Source: Paenarthrobacter sp. A20
GTDB lineage: Bacteria; Actinomycetota; Actinomycetes; Actinomycetales; Micrococcaceae
Direction of reading: 5' to 3'
NCBI RefSeq assembly: GCF_024168825.1
Contig: NZ_JALJWH010000001.1
Span: 4,278,001-4,342,000, forward strand
Length of the DNA: 64,000 bases
Shown here: in pieces, positions 9,037 to 16,977 of the stretch
Position numbering within the stretch: position 1 is the stretch's first letter
Layout: every line of letters begins with the position of its first letter
The notes under the pieces: generated by a model
The model's database searches: none
Told to the model about the DNA's origin: nothing
Seen by the model: the letters and a program-made list of their open reading frames with translations, nothing else
Translations under genes and position numbers: made by a program

Positions 9037-9426
9037 CTATGCCTGCAGGCGTGAAATCTGGTGATCCTCTGCGATGGCTTCGTGGTGGCGGATCACTTCG
9101 CTGATGATGAAGTTCAGGAATTTCTCCGCGAAGGCGGGATCAAGGTGTGCATCCTCGGCAAGCCGGCGCAGGCGGGCAATCTGGGCAGACTCGCGGCCCG
9201 GGTCTCCGGCAGGAAGCTTATGCGTGGCCTTGAGCACCCCTACCTTTTGGGTTGCTTTGAAACGCTCCGCGAGCAGGAATACGAGTGTTGCGTCGATGTT
9301 GTCGATGCTTGACCGAATGGACAGCAGCTCATCCATGACGGCACGGTCCACCTGGCCGGCCAAGGAACTCGCTGCCGGGTTGAAGGAATCGGCGTCATCG
9401 GAAAGGGCGTTGTTGTGCTCGGTCAT
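9037..9426 (-). CDS. Chorismate mutase, AroQ type
   Basis: A 129-residue all-helical protein converting chorismate to prephenate in phenylalanine and tyrosine synthesis. The AroQ core runs from about residue 30 to 120 (MDELLSIRSSIDNIDATLVF, then LLAERFKATQKVGVLKA) and carries the conserved Arg, Asp, Lys and Arg pattern of helix 1 and the ERFK helix. The ATG at 9424-9426 is chosen; the longer in-frame extension upstream has no family resemblance. No periplasmic signal is present, so it is cytoplasmic. It is the first gene of a two-gene unit with the MetE-like protein and is divergent from the oxidoreductase at 9576. Confidence 0.9.
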   Translation of the reverse strand: MTEHNNALSDDADSFNPAASSLAGQVDRAVMDELLSIRSSIDNIDATLVFLLAERFKATQKVGVLKATHKLPAGDPGRESAQIARLRRLAEDAHLDPAFAEKFLNFIISEVIRHHEAIAEDHQISRLQA

Positions 9427-9575
9427 GCATCCCAGTCTATGGTGCCGGGCGGCACCGCCGCGGGTGTTACCTTCGCACGTCGGACCCAACAGGCCAATGC
9501 GGCAAAGTCGGTTTCCCCGCGGCCGGGATCGGAGCACAATGGCAGCATCACTGCTGGTTTGGCAAAGGAGCTTCC

Positions 9576-10232
9576 ATGAAAATCGCGGTTCTGGGCACGG
9601 GTATGGTGGGGCACGCCCTGGCGGGCAAGCTGGTGTCCTTGGGACATGAAGTAACCATGGGATCCCGGGAACCCGGCAATCCGAGGGGAGAGGAATGGGC
9701 CCGGCAGGCCGGCACACAGGCCCATGCCGGCTCCTTCGCCGATGCAGCAGGGCAATCCGAGCTGATTGTGAACGCCACGCCGGGCACTGTGAGCCTGGCA
9801 GCCCTCGCCGAGGCAGGCGAAGCCAACCTCAAGGGCAAGATCCTGCTGGACGTGTCCAATGCCCTGGACTCTTCGAGTGGCTTTCCCCCATCACTGGCCG
9901 TATGCAATACGGACAGCATCGCTGAGACCATCCAGCGGACATATCCGGACGTTCGGGTGGTCAAATCTCTGAATACGGTCAGCGCGCCGGTCATGGTGGA
10001 GCCGGCCAGGCTCCCCGGTCCCCATGACATTTTCATGGCTGGCAATGACCAAGGGGCCAAGTCCACTGTCTCCGGGTTGCTGCAGGAATTCGGCTGGGCA
10101 CCTGAGCACATCAGGGACCTTGGCGGCCTCGACGCTGCCCGCGGATTGGAGATGTGGCTGCCGCTATGGCTCCGGATCTTCATGCAGCAGCCGCAGGGAA
10201 AAATGTTCAACATCGGTATCGTTTCCGAATAG
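9576..10232 (+). CDS. NADPH-dependent F420 reductase-like dinucleotide-binding protein
   Basis: A 218-residue Rossmann-fold protein of the NADP-oxidoreductase, coenzyme F420-dependent family. The N-terminal MKIAVLGTGMVGHALAGKL gives the GxGxxG dinucleotide motif, and GSREP about 20 residues later supplies the Ser/Arg pair expected to bind the 2'-phosphate of NADPH. The C-terminal part contains the substrate-side segment VVKSLNTVSAPVM. The ATG at 9576 is preceded by AAAGGAGC. It is a single-gene unit ending at a strong bidirectional terminator. Many members work without F420, so the true substrate is open. Confidence 0.85.
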   Translation: MKIAVLGTGMVGHALAGKLVSLGHEVTMGSREPGNPRGEEWARQAGTQAHAGSFADAAGQSELIVNATPGTVSLAALAEAGEANLKGKILLDVSNALDSSSGFPPSLAVCNTDSIAETIQRTYPDVRVVKSLNTVSAPVMVEPARLPGPHDIFMAGNDQGAKSTVSGLLQEFGWAPEHIRDLGGLDAARGLEMWLPLWLRIFMQQPQGKMFNIGIVSE

Positions 10233-10253
10233 CCCGAGCACCTCCAGCACAGG

Positions 10254-10286
10254 AAAGGCACGCCCCTCGCCATGGGGCGTGCCTTT
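10254..10286. terminator. Bidirectional intrinsic terminator
   Basis: A perfect 13-bp stem (aaaggcacgcccc paired with ggggcgtgccttt) with a 7-base loop lies between the convergent oxidoreductase gene and the peptide-importer ATPase gene. The A- and T-rich ends fit use in both directions. Confidence 0.85.
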
Positions 10287-10304
10287 CATTTACCAGGGCC
10301 GGGT

Positions 10305-12011
10305 CTAGCCGCCCAGCAGCGCGCGGTGGGCTTCCCGCCGTCGTGCCTGTTCGTCAGGGTCCGGTACCGGCAGGGACGCAATGAGCCGCTTGGTGTAGTC
10401 GTGCTGAGGCGAGCCCATCACATGGTTCCCGATCCCCTGCTCCACCAGTTGGCCCTTGTAGAGAACCCCCACCCAGTGGGACAACATGTCCACCACAGCG
10501 AGGTCGTGGCTGATGAACAGCGCCGCAAAACCGAACTGCTCCTGGATGTCCTTGAACAGGTCCAGGACCTTCGCCTGAACGGAAACGTCCAAGGCGGAGG
10601 TGGGTTCGTCGGCGATCAGGAGGCGTGGGTTCAGCGCCAGCGACCTCGCCAAGGAGGCGCGCTGCCGCTGCCCGCCGGACAGCTCGTGCGGGTAGCGTTG
10701 CGCGTACGACGCCGGCAGCTGGACTGACTCGAGCAGCTCACCTACCTTTTTCCTCGCCTCAGCCGCGCTCGGCTTGGTGTGGATCATGAGCGGTTCAGCG
10801 ACGCACTCACCGATGGTGAGGTGCGGATTGAACGAGGCCGCCGGATCCTGGAAGACGAAGCCGATCTCCTTGCGGAGCGGACGGAAAGTACGCTCCTTGA
10901 AATCCAGCATTTCGTAGCCCAGCACCTTCAGGCTGCCGCCGGTTGTCCGGTTCAGCCCCGCAATGGCCCGTCCGATGGTCGACTTGCCCGAGCCGGACTC
11001 CCCCACCAGGCCAAAGACCTCGTTCTCCGAGACCGTGAAGCTGACGTTGTCCACGGCTTTGAACCCGTGCCTGCCGAACCTGCCCGGGTATTCGATGGTG
11101 AGGTTCTTCGCTTCCACCAGGATTTTGCCGTCCTGGTGGAGGCGCCCCCGGGCGCCTTCCGAAGCCGAATGGCGTCCCAGATGCGGCACGGCCGCCAGCA
11201 GCTTCTTGGTGTAGTCCTCTTGTGGATCAGCGAAGAGGACCCGGGAAGGAGCTTCCTCCACCACGTCGCCCTGGTACATGACCACTACCCTGTCCGCGAG
11301 ATCGGCAACCACACCCATGTTGTGGGTGATGAGCACAATCGAGGTCCCATAGTTGTCCCTCAAATCACGCAGGAGCTGCAGGATTTCCGCTTGAACCGTG
11401 ACATCCAACGCGGTGGTCGGCTCATCGGCCACGATCAGCCCCGGGTTCAGGGCCAGCGCCGCCGCGATGACCACGCGCTGTTTCTGGCCGCCGGAGAACT
11501 GGTGCGGGTAGTAGTTGACCCGGGTTTCAGGGTCGGGGATACCCACCTTGCGCAGTGCCTCGGTTGCCCGTTGCTTTGCCTCCTTGGCGGAGACGCGCTT
11601 GCCGTCGGTTGCGTGCGCCCGGATGCCTTCGGCAATTTGCCAGCCAACGGTAAAGACGGGATTCAAAGCCGTGGAAGGTTCCTGGAACACCATGGCCACA
11701 TCGCGTCCGCGGATCTTGCGGAGCGTGGATTTGCTGACGCTGATCACGTTGTTGCCGTTGATCACCACCGCGCCCGAACTAATGGCTGTTTCCGGGAGCA
11801 GGCCAAGGATGGTCTTGGCGGTCACGGTCTTGCCGGATCCCGACTCGCCCACGATCGCAACGACTTCACCAGCCTTCACGTCAAGGCTTACGTCCTTGAC
11901 GGCGTGCACATCGCCGCCATCGGTGGCGAAGGTGACCTGGAGACGGTCGATGGTGAGAACCGGCTGGCCACTGCCCGCCCGGTCCGACACATTTCCAAGG
12001 TTGGTGGTCAT
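10305..12011 (-). CDS. Di/oligopeptide ABC transporter, fused double ATP-binding protein
   Basis: A 568-residue protein with two complete nucleotide-binding domains, equivalent to a DppD-DppF fusion, that powers peptide uptake. Domain 1 (about 20-265) has Walker A GESGSGKT and signature FSGGQKQR; domain 2 (about 300-545) has GESGSGKS and LSGGQRQR. Each domain ends with the oligopeptide-transporter C-terminal extension (for example HDYTKRLIASLPVPDPDE). The ATG at 12011 overlaps the stop of the upstream permease as ATGA. It is the last gene of the cluster and is followed by the terminator at 10254-10286. Confidence 0.95.
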   Translation of the reverse strand: MTTNLGNVSDRAGSGQPVLTIDRLQVTFATDGGDVHAVKDVSLDVKAGEVVAIVGESGSGKTVTAKTILGLLPETAISSGAVVINGNNVISVSKSTLRKIRGRDVAMVFQEPSTALNPVFTVGWQIAEGIRAHATDGKRVSAKEAKQRATEALRKVGIPDPETRVNYYPHQFSGGQKQRVVIAAALALNPGLIVADEPTTALDVTVQAEILQLLRDLRDNYGTSIVLITHNMGVVADLADRVVVMYQGDVVEEAPSRVLFADPQEDYTKKLLAAVPHLGRHSASEGARGRLHQDGKILVEAKNLTIEYPGRFGRHGFKAVDNVSFTVSENEVFGLVGESGSGKSTIGRAIAGLNRTTGGSLKVLGYEMLDFKERTFRPLRKEIGFVFQDPAASFNPHLTIGECVAEPLMIHTKPSAAEARKKVGELLESVQLPASYAQRYPHELSGGQRQRASLARSLALNPRLLIADEPTSALDVSVQAKVLDLFKDIQEQFGFAALFISHDLAVVDMLSHWVGVLYKGQLVEQGIGNHVMGSPQHDYTKRLIASLPVPDPDEQARRREAHRALLGG

Positions 12012-13021
12012 GGCTTACCTGCCTCTGCCGGGGTTGACGGCGTTGTTGGTGCTGCCGGAGTCCCTGGCGCGGGTGTTCTGCCCGCGCGCTTGCGTCCACG
12101 GATCCGGGGGTCGTTGAGGTCATTGATGCTTTCGCCCACCAATGTCAGGCCCAGGACTGTGAGCACGATCGCAATACCAGGGAAGACTCCCGTCCACCAG
12201 ATACCGGATGAGGTGTCAGCCAAGGCCTTGTTGAGGTCGAACCCCCATTCAGCAGCGGAAGTGGGCTCGATGCCGAAGCCAAGGAAGCCCAGGCCGGCGA
12301 GCGTCAGGATTGCTTCCGAGGCGTTAAGGGTGAACATCAGCGGCAGGGTCCGGGTGGCATTCTTGAAAATGTGGCGTCCGATGATGCGCATGCTGGACGC
12401 GCCCAGGACCTTGGCCGACTCGACGAACGGCTCAGCCTTCAGCCGGATGGTCTCGGCGCGGATAACCCGGAAGTACTGCGGGACGAAGACCACGGTTATG
12501 GAGAACGCACAGGAGAAGATGCCGCCCCAGAAGCTGGACTGGCCACGGCTGATCACGATGGAGATGACAATGGCCAGGAGGAGGGTGGGGAACGCGTAGA
12601 TGGCATCCGCGACAACCACCAGGATCCTGTCCAGCCAGCCGCCGAAATAGCCACTCAGCAGGCCGAGGGCCACACCGAGGAACAGGGACATCGCCACTGA
12701 CACGATGATCACCGTCACGGCGGTCTGCGAGCCCCAAATGACACGCGACAAAACGTCGTAGCCTCCCACTGTTGTTCCCAGCAGGTGTTCACCGCTGGGG
12801 GCTTGTTGGGTGGGGAACGAACCCGACTCATCGCTGAGCTGGGAGTAACCGTACGGTGCCAGGAGTGGTGCGAAGATGCTGGTCAGGATGAAAAGCCCGC
12901 TGAGGACGACGCCGACGATGAGCATGCCGCGCTGGAGGCCTACGCTCTTCTTAAGGTGCGAAATCACGGGAAGCCGGGAGAACAACGGCTGCTTGGGTGC
13001 GGTCAATGCAGGAGTACTCAT
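12008..13021 (-). CDS. Di/oligopeptide ABC transporter permease (DppC type)
   Basis: A 337-residue inner-membrane permease. It has a cytoplasmic N-terminus, a first helix near 31-50, an extracytoplasmic segment with the OppC-like LLGTTVGGYDVLSRVIWGSQ, and five further helices. The EAA coupling loop (VESAKVLGASSMRIIGRHIF) contacts the ATPase. The ATG at 13019-13021 lies two bases after the DppB stop and gives the expected length; an extension upstream lies inside DppB and was rejected. The C-terminal tail is Pro/Ala-rich. Confidence 0.93.
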   Translation of the reverse strand: MSTPALTAPKQPLFSRLPVISHLKKSVGLQRGMLIVGVVLSGLFILTSIFAPLLAPYGYSQLSDESGSFPTQQAPSGEHLLGTTVGGYDVLSRVIWGSQTAVTVIIVSVAMSLFLGVALGLLSGYFGGWLDRILVVVADAIYAFPTLLLAIVISIVISRGQSSFWGGIFSCAFSITVVFVPQYFRVIRAETIRLKAEPFVESAKVLGASSMRIIGRHIFKNATRTLPLMFTLNASEAILTLAGLGFLGFGIEPTSAAEWGFDLNKALADTSSGIWWTGVFPGIAIVLTVLGLTLVGESINDLNDPRIRGRKRAGRTPAPGTPAAPTTPSTPAEAGKP

Positions 13022-13023
13022 GG

Positions 13024-14115
13024 TCAGTACCTCACTCGGGGGTCGATGAGCGCGGCGATGATATCCACGATGAAGTTGGTGACTGCAACGATGATGGCCA
13101 GGAGCACCACGATTCCCTGGACGGCGACAAAGTCGCGGGCATTCAGGTATTGCACCAACTGGTAGCCCAGTCCCTTCCATTCAAAGGTGGTTTCGGTCAG
13201 GATGGCACCGCCGAGCATGAGGGCAATCTGCAACCCCATGACGGTGATGATGGGAATGAGAGCCGGCTTGTAAGCGTGTTTGGTCACCAGCCGGAACTCA
13301 CTGACGCCCCTGGAGCGACCGGCCTCGATGTAGTCCTTTCCCAACGTGCCGATGACGTTGGTACGCACCAGCCGCAGGAAAACGCCAGCAGTCAGCAGGC
13401 CGAGTGCTATGGCGGGAAGGACGGCATGGGAAGCGATGTCCCCCAATGCCGTGAAGTTTCCGCTCCGTAGTGCGTCCAGCCAGTAGATACCGGATGGCGC
13501 CGCCAGGCCGCTCATGGTCAGTTCAGTCCGGGTGGAGGCGCGCCCCGCCACCGGGAACCATCCAAGCCACACGGAAAAGGTCAGCTTGAGCAGCAGGCCG
13601 GAGAAGAAGACCGGAGTGGCGTAGCAGAGGATTGCGAAGAACCTCAGCAGAGCATCCGGAGTCTTGTCGCGGTGCTGGGCTGCGATGAGCCCGAACGGGA
13701 TGCCGACTGCCAGCGCCACGATCAGTGCGTTGATGGAAAGCTCAAGCGTGGCTGCACCAAAGGTGGTCAGCACCTCCACCACTGGTCGCCGATCGGTGAT
13801 GGTGGTTCCGAAATTGCCGGTGATGAGCTGGCCAAGGTACTCGAAGTACTGGACCAGGACCGGCCGGTCGTACCCGGCGTCGTGGATGCGCTGGGCCAGG
13901 ACATCCGGGGGGAGGCGTCCGCCTTGGGATGCGGTGATGGGGTCTCCGATGACCCGCATCAGGAAGAAGACCAGCGTTACGAGGATGAAGACGGTGGGAA
14001 TGATCAGGAAGAACCTGATCACGATATATCTGCCCAGCCCTCCCCCGCCTTTGGACTTGCTCTTGGGAGCTACGATGCCGGGCTCAGCCTCGGGTACATC
14101 TATAAGTGTTGTCAT
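13024..14115 (-). CDS. Di/oligopeptide ABC transporter permease (DppB type)
   Basis: A 363-residue permease with a short cytoplasmic N-terminus, a first helix at about 29-50 (VIRFFLIIPTVFILVTLVFF), the DppB-type GDP motif (RVIGDPITASQGG), and the EAA loop GKDYIEAGRSRGVSEFRLVT. It forms the membrane pore with the DppC-type protein encoded immediately downstream. The ATG at 14113-14115 follows a 129-base gap that contains a strong hairpin after the binding-protein gene. Confidence 0.93.
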   Translation of the reverse strand: MTTLIDVPEAEPGIVAPKSKSKGGGGLGRYIVIRFFLIIPTVFILVTLVFFLMRVIGDPITASQGGRLPPDVLAQRIHDAGYDRPVLVQYFEYLGQLITGNFGTTITDRRPVVEVLTTFGAATLELSINALIVALAVGIPFGLIAAQHRDKTPDALLRFFAILCYATPVFFSGLLLKLTFSVWLGWFPVAGRASTRTELTMSGLAAPSGIYWLDALRSGNFTALGDIASHAVLPAIALGLLTAGVFLRLVRTNVIGTLGKDYIEAGRSRGVSEFRLVTKHAYKPALIPIITVMGLQIALMLGGAILTETTFEWKGLGYQLVQYLNARDFVAVQGIVVLLAIIVAVTNFIVDIIAALIDPRVRY

Positions 14116-14190
14116 TTGCTACCTGCATTTCCTGCCCGTGGATTACGCGGGGTTGTCTCATGCGTGCCGGCCATGTTGGTGGTCAGCAAA

Positions 14191-14223
14191 GGAGGCGGGA
14201 CACCGGATCAGTGTCCCGCCTCC
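14191..14223 (-). terminator. Hairpin between binding-protein and permease genes
   Basis: A perfect 13-bp stem (ggaggcgggacac with gtgtcccgcctcc) and a 7-base loop sits just downstream of the substrate-binding-protein stop. In ABC operons such a hairpin typically attenuates read-through or protects the mRNA end, so that the binding protein is made in excess over the permeases. Either role fits here. Confidence 0.75.
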
Positions 14224-14244
14224 CTTCTCATCACAAAGGTGCGG

Positions 14245-15873
14245 CTACTTGGAAATTACTCCGAGACGGAACTTGAAGGACGGATCCAGGGTCTTGTCGA
14301 CGCCGTTCACGCCACTTCCGACCACCGCCACCTGAGCACCCTGGAGCAGGGGCAGGGTGGAGATGTCCTTGGCCAGCGCGTTCTGGACTTCCTTGATGTC
14401 CGCTTCGCGCTTGGTCTTGTCTGCTTCGGTGAGCTGCTTGCCGATGAGCTCGTTCACCGTGGCGTTGTTGTAGTGGTTCTTCAGGAAGCCGCCCTCGGGG
14501 AAGAACGGAGTGAGGTAGTTATCGGCATCGCTGAAGTCGGGGAACCAACCAAACTGGAACAACGGGTACTCGTCGGCACGGCTGGCCTTGCTGTACGTGA
14601 CCCATTCGGTGGACTGCAGGTTCACCGTGAAGAGGCCGGACTTCTCCAACTGCTCCTTGACCATGGCGTATTCGTCTCCGGAGGATCCGCCGTAGTGGTC
14701 CGGGTTGTACTGCAGGTTCAGTGCGACGGGTTCCGTAATGCCGGCGTCGGCCAGGACCTTCTTGGCCTTGTCCAGGCTTGGCTTTCCCGCATCGCCGTAA
14801 GCATCCTTGAAGGACTCGTTGGCGCCGAGGAAGCCGCTCGGAACGTTGGAGTACAGGGGCAGGTAGGTGCCCTTGTAGACCTGATCGGCAATGGCCTGGC
14901 GGTCAACGAGGTTGGCCACGGCCTGGCGAACGGCGAGTGCCTTGGCCGGGTCTGCGCCTGCAGCCTTCGTTCCGTACGGCATGGTGTCGAAGTTGAACGT
15001 GATGTAGCGGATTTCGCCACCCGGTCCGGTAAGGACCTTGACCTTCGAGTCCTTGCGGAGGTCGTCGATGTCCGTGGCGCTCAGGCTGCGGAAGGCAACG
15101 TCAATTGCTCCTTGCTGGATTTCCAGCTTCAGGTTGGTGGGGCTGGCGTAGTACTTGATGGTGGCTGCCTCGTTCGCAGGCTTGCCAAGAACGCCTTGAT
15201 AGTCGGCGAAGGCCTTGAAGCTGACAAGTTCGTTCTTCTTGTAGCTGTCAATGGTGTACTGGCCGTAGAACGCGTTCGCCTTGATGATCTCGTCGTCCGA
15301 GAGGACCTTGTCGGCCGGGAAGACTTCATCGTCCACGATTGGCGCGGCGGGGCTGCTGAGGATCTGGCTGAACGTTTGGTCGTTTGCGTTCTTCAACTTG
15401 AAGACCACAGTGGTGGCGTCGGGGGTGCTCACGCTCTCGATGTTGGTCAGCAACGATGCCGGACCAGCGGGGTCGTTAATGGCCACTTGCCGATCAAACG
15501 AGAACTTGACGTCCTTGGAATCCAACGTGTGGCCGTTGGCCCATTTCAGCCCGGACTTGAGCTTGACAGTGTATTCCGAGGGTGCTGTGAACGACGACGA
15601 TTCCGCGAGGTCTGGTACTGGCTCCGCACCGCCGGGCTTGGAGTTCAAGAGGAAGGAGTAGATCTGGTTCATCACCATGAATGAACCGTTGTCGTAAGAT
15701 CCGGCCGGGTCCAGGGACGTGACCTTGTCTGTGGTGCCGTAGGCGATGGGGCCCGCGGCAGCCGGGGCAGATGATGAGCCGCCGCCGGAGGGTCCCGTGC
15801 ATGCCGTCAAAGCGAGCGCGGAGATGCCCGCCAGCGCGATAACGCCGTGCAGGGCCTTCTTGTTCAGTGCCAT
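14245..15873 (-). CDS. Di/oligopeptide ABC transporter substrate-binding lipoprotein (SBP family 5)
   Basis: A 542-residue lipoprotein that captures peptides outside the membrane and delivers them to the DppBC permease. The signal peptide ends in the lipobox LTAC (Cys near residue 25), followed by a Ser/Gly-rich linker. The family 5 fold is seen in segments such as TTDKVTSLDPAGSYDNGSF and the LKSGLKWANGHTLDSKDVKF motif. The ATG at 15871-15873 is chosen because it directly begins a typical lipoprotein signal. It is the first gene of the importer operon and is divergent from the caspase gene. Confidence 0.93.
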   Translation of the reverse strand: MALNKKALHGVIALAGISALALTACTGPSGGGSSSAPAAAGPIAYGTTDKVTSLDPAGSYDNGSFMVMNQIYSFLLNSKPGGAEPVPDLAESSSFTAPSEYTVKLKSGLKWANGHTLDSKDVKFSFDRQVAINDPAGPASLLTNIESVSTPDATTVVFKLKNANDQTFSQILSSPAAPIVDDEVFPADKVLSDDEIIKANAFYGQYTIDSYKKNELVSFKAFADYQGVLGKPANEAATIKYYASPTNLKLEIQQGAIDVAFRSLSATDIDDLRKDSKVKVLTGPGGEIRYITFNFDTMPYGTKAAGADPAKALAVRQAVANLVDRQAIADQVYKGTYLPLYSNVPSGFLGANESFKDAYGDAGKPSLDKAKKVLADAGITEPVALNLQYNPDHYGGSSGDEYAMVKEQLEKSGLFTVNLQSTEWVTYSKASRADEYPLFQFGWFPDFSDADNYLTPFFPEGGFLKNHYNNATVNELIGKQLTEADKTKREADIKEVQNALAKDISTLPLLQGAQVAVVGSGVNGVDKTLDPSFKFRLGVISK

Positions 15874-16043
15874 CTGGTGAACCTTCTGTTCGATGGATTC
15901 GGCGCGCCGCCGTGGGATATTTGTGACGGCGCACACTCTTAGTGCCTCGATTCAACCAGACTTCGAAGGATACGAACCCTTGAAATAGTGATTTGAGACA
16001 CAAAATTTACTTTCCAGTAGCTTCATTCGCCTGTCCAGGGCCA

Positions 16044-16072
16044 TTGTCCCGGTAGGGGTGCGGGAATATCGT
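16044..16072 (+). promoter_or_regulatory. Candidate promoter of the caspase gene
   Basis: TTGTCC (16044-16049) and TATCGT (16067-16072) are separated by 17 bases and match the -35 and -10 consensus at four of six positions each. Transcription would begin near 16079, leaving a leader of about 40 bases before the ATG at 16120. Confidence 0.45.
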
Positions 16073-16119
16073 TGTCGAAGGGTCTCCACTCACTGAACGA
16101 CAGCCCAAAGGACAGGCAC

Positions 16120-16947
16120 ATGAGCAAGGCAGCACTCTGTGTAGGGATCAACAAGTTCAAGTTCCTACCGCAATCGAGTTGGCTCAACGGCTGCGTCAAC
16201 GATGCCGAAGACCTCGCCGAAATGTTGGAGAAACACTACGGCTTTGAAAGTTCCGCCATCACGGTTCTGCGCGATGCCAAGGCAGTGAAGAAAACGGTGA
16301 TGGCCGAACTCAACAAGTTGGTGGACACGGCGGTGGCGGGCACAGCCAACCACATCGTCTTCACTTTCTCCAGCCATGGAACGCAAGTGCCGGACACCAA
16401 CGGAGACGAGGGCGACCGCCTGGATGAGGCCTTCGCATGCTACGACATCAACAATTCCGGTGATGCCTGGGATCCGGACACCGTGATCTCGGACGACGAG
16501 CTGGCAGTGCTGTTCGCCCGGCTCCCCAAAGGTGTGCTCATGGACGTTGTGCTGGACACCTGCCACAGTGGGACCGGGCTCAAGTCTTTGGACCTGATTC
16601 CCGGTCGCCGCCCCCGCTTCCTGCCGGCTCCTACGCCCCGCGCAGTCATCGCCAACGAATCCAAGGACACCCGCAGCCTGAGGGACATGGTCAGGACCGC
16701 GAAACTCTCGACGCCGGTCTTGATGGCCGCTTGCCGTTCTGACCAGACAGCCGCAGATGCCTTGATCGATGGGCGGTATAACGGTGCGTTCACCTACAAC
16801 TTCGTGAAGTCCCTGCTGGGCGACAGCACGGTGGGACGGGCTGAGATCCTGAAGCAGGTCAGCAAAGGACTCAAGTCCGGCGGCTTCGACCAAGTCGCCC
16901 AATTGGAAGCTTCGACGGCGGCAGGCAAGGCTGCTTGGGGCGCCTGA
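16120..16947 (+). CDS. Caspase-family (metacaspase-like, C14) cysteine peptidase
   Basis: A 275-residue protein made almost entirely of a caspase-haemoglobinase fold domain. The catalytic pair is visible: His86 in FTFSSHGTQVPD and Cys148 in VVLDTCHSGTGL, with the acidic specificity-pocket type sequence GDRLDEAFACYD between them. The p10-like part ends with MAACRSDQTAADA and RYNGAFTYNF. It has no signal peptide or membrane helix, so it should act in the cytoplasm, and it lacks the extra sensor or adhesion domains often fused to bacterial caspases. The ATG at 16120 has AAAGGA seven bases upstream. It runs toward a thermolysin-like HEXXH gene, with only 30 bases between the stops. Its substrate is unknown. 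Confidence 0.9.
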   Translation: MSKAALCVGINKFKFLPQSSWLNGCVNDAEDLAEMLEKHYGFESSAITVLRDAKAVKKTVMAELNKLVDTAVAGTANHIVFTFSSHGTQVPDTNGDEGDRLDEAFACYDINNSGDAWDPDTVISDDELAVLFARLPKGVLMDVVLDTCHSGTGLKSLDLIPGRRPRFLPAPTPRAVIANESKDTRSLRDMVRTAKLSTPVLMAACRSDQTAADALIDGRYNGAFTYNFVKSLLGDSTVGRAEILKQVSKGLKSGGFDQVAQLEASTAAGKAAWGA

Positions 16948-16977
16948 CCCGCGCTGCCCGCTTCATCCCCTCATCAG

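Noticed and set aside
10779..12599. A 606-residue open frame on the plus strand
   Set aside because: It lies antisense to the peptide-importer ATPase and permease genes, has no recognisable domains, and is an artefact of high GC codon use.
13672..15684. A 670-residue open frame on the plus strand
   Set aside because: It is antisense to the permease and binding-protein genes, whose motifs are clear, and it shows no family resemblance.
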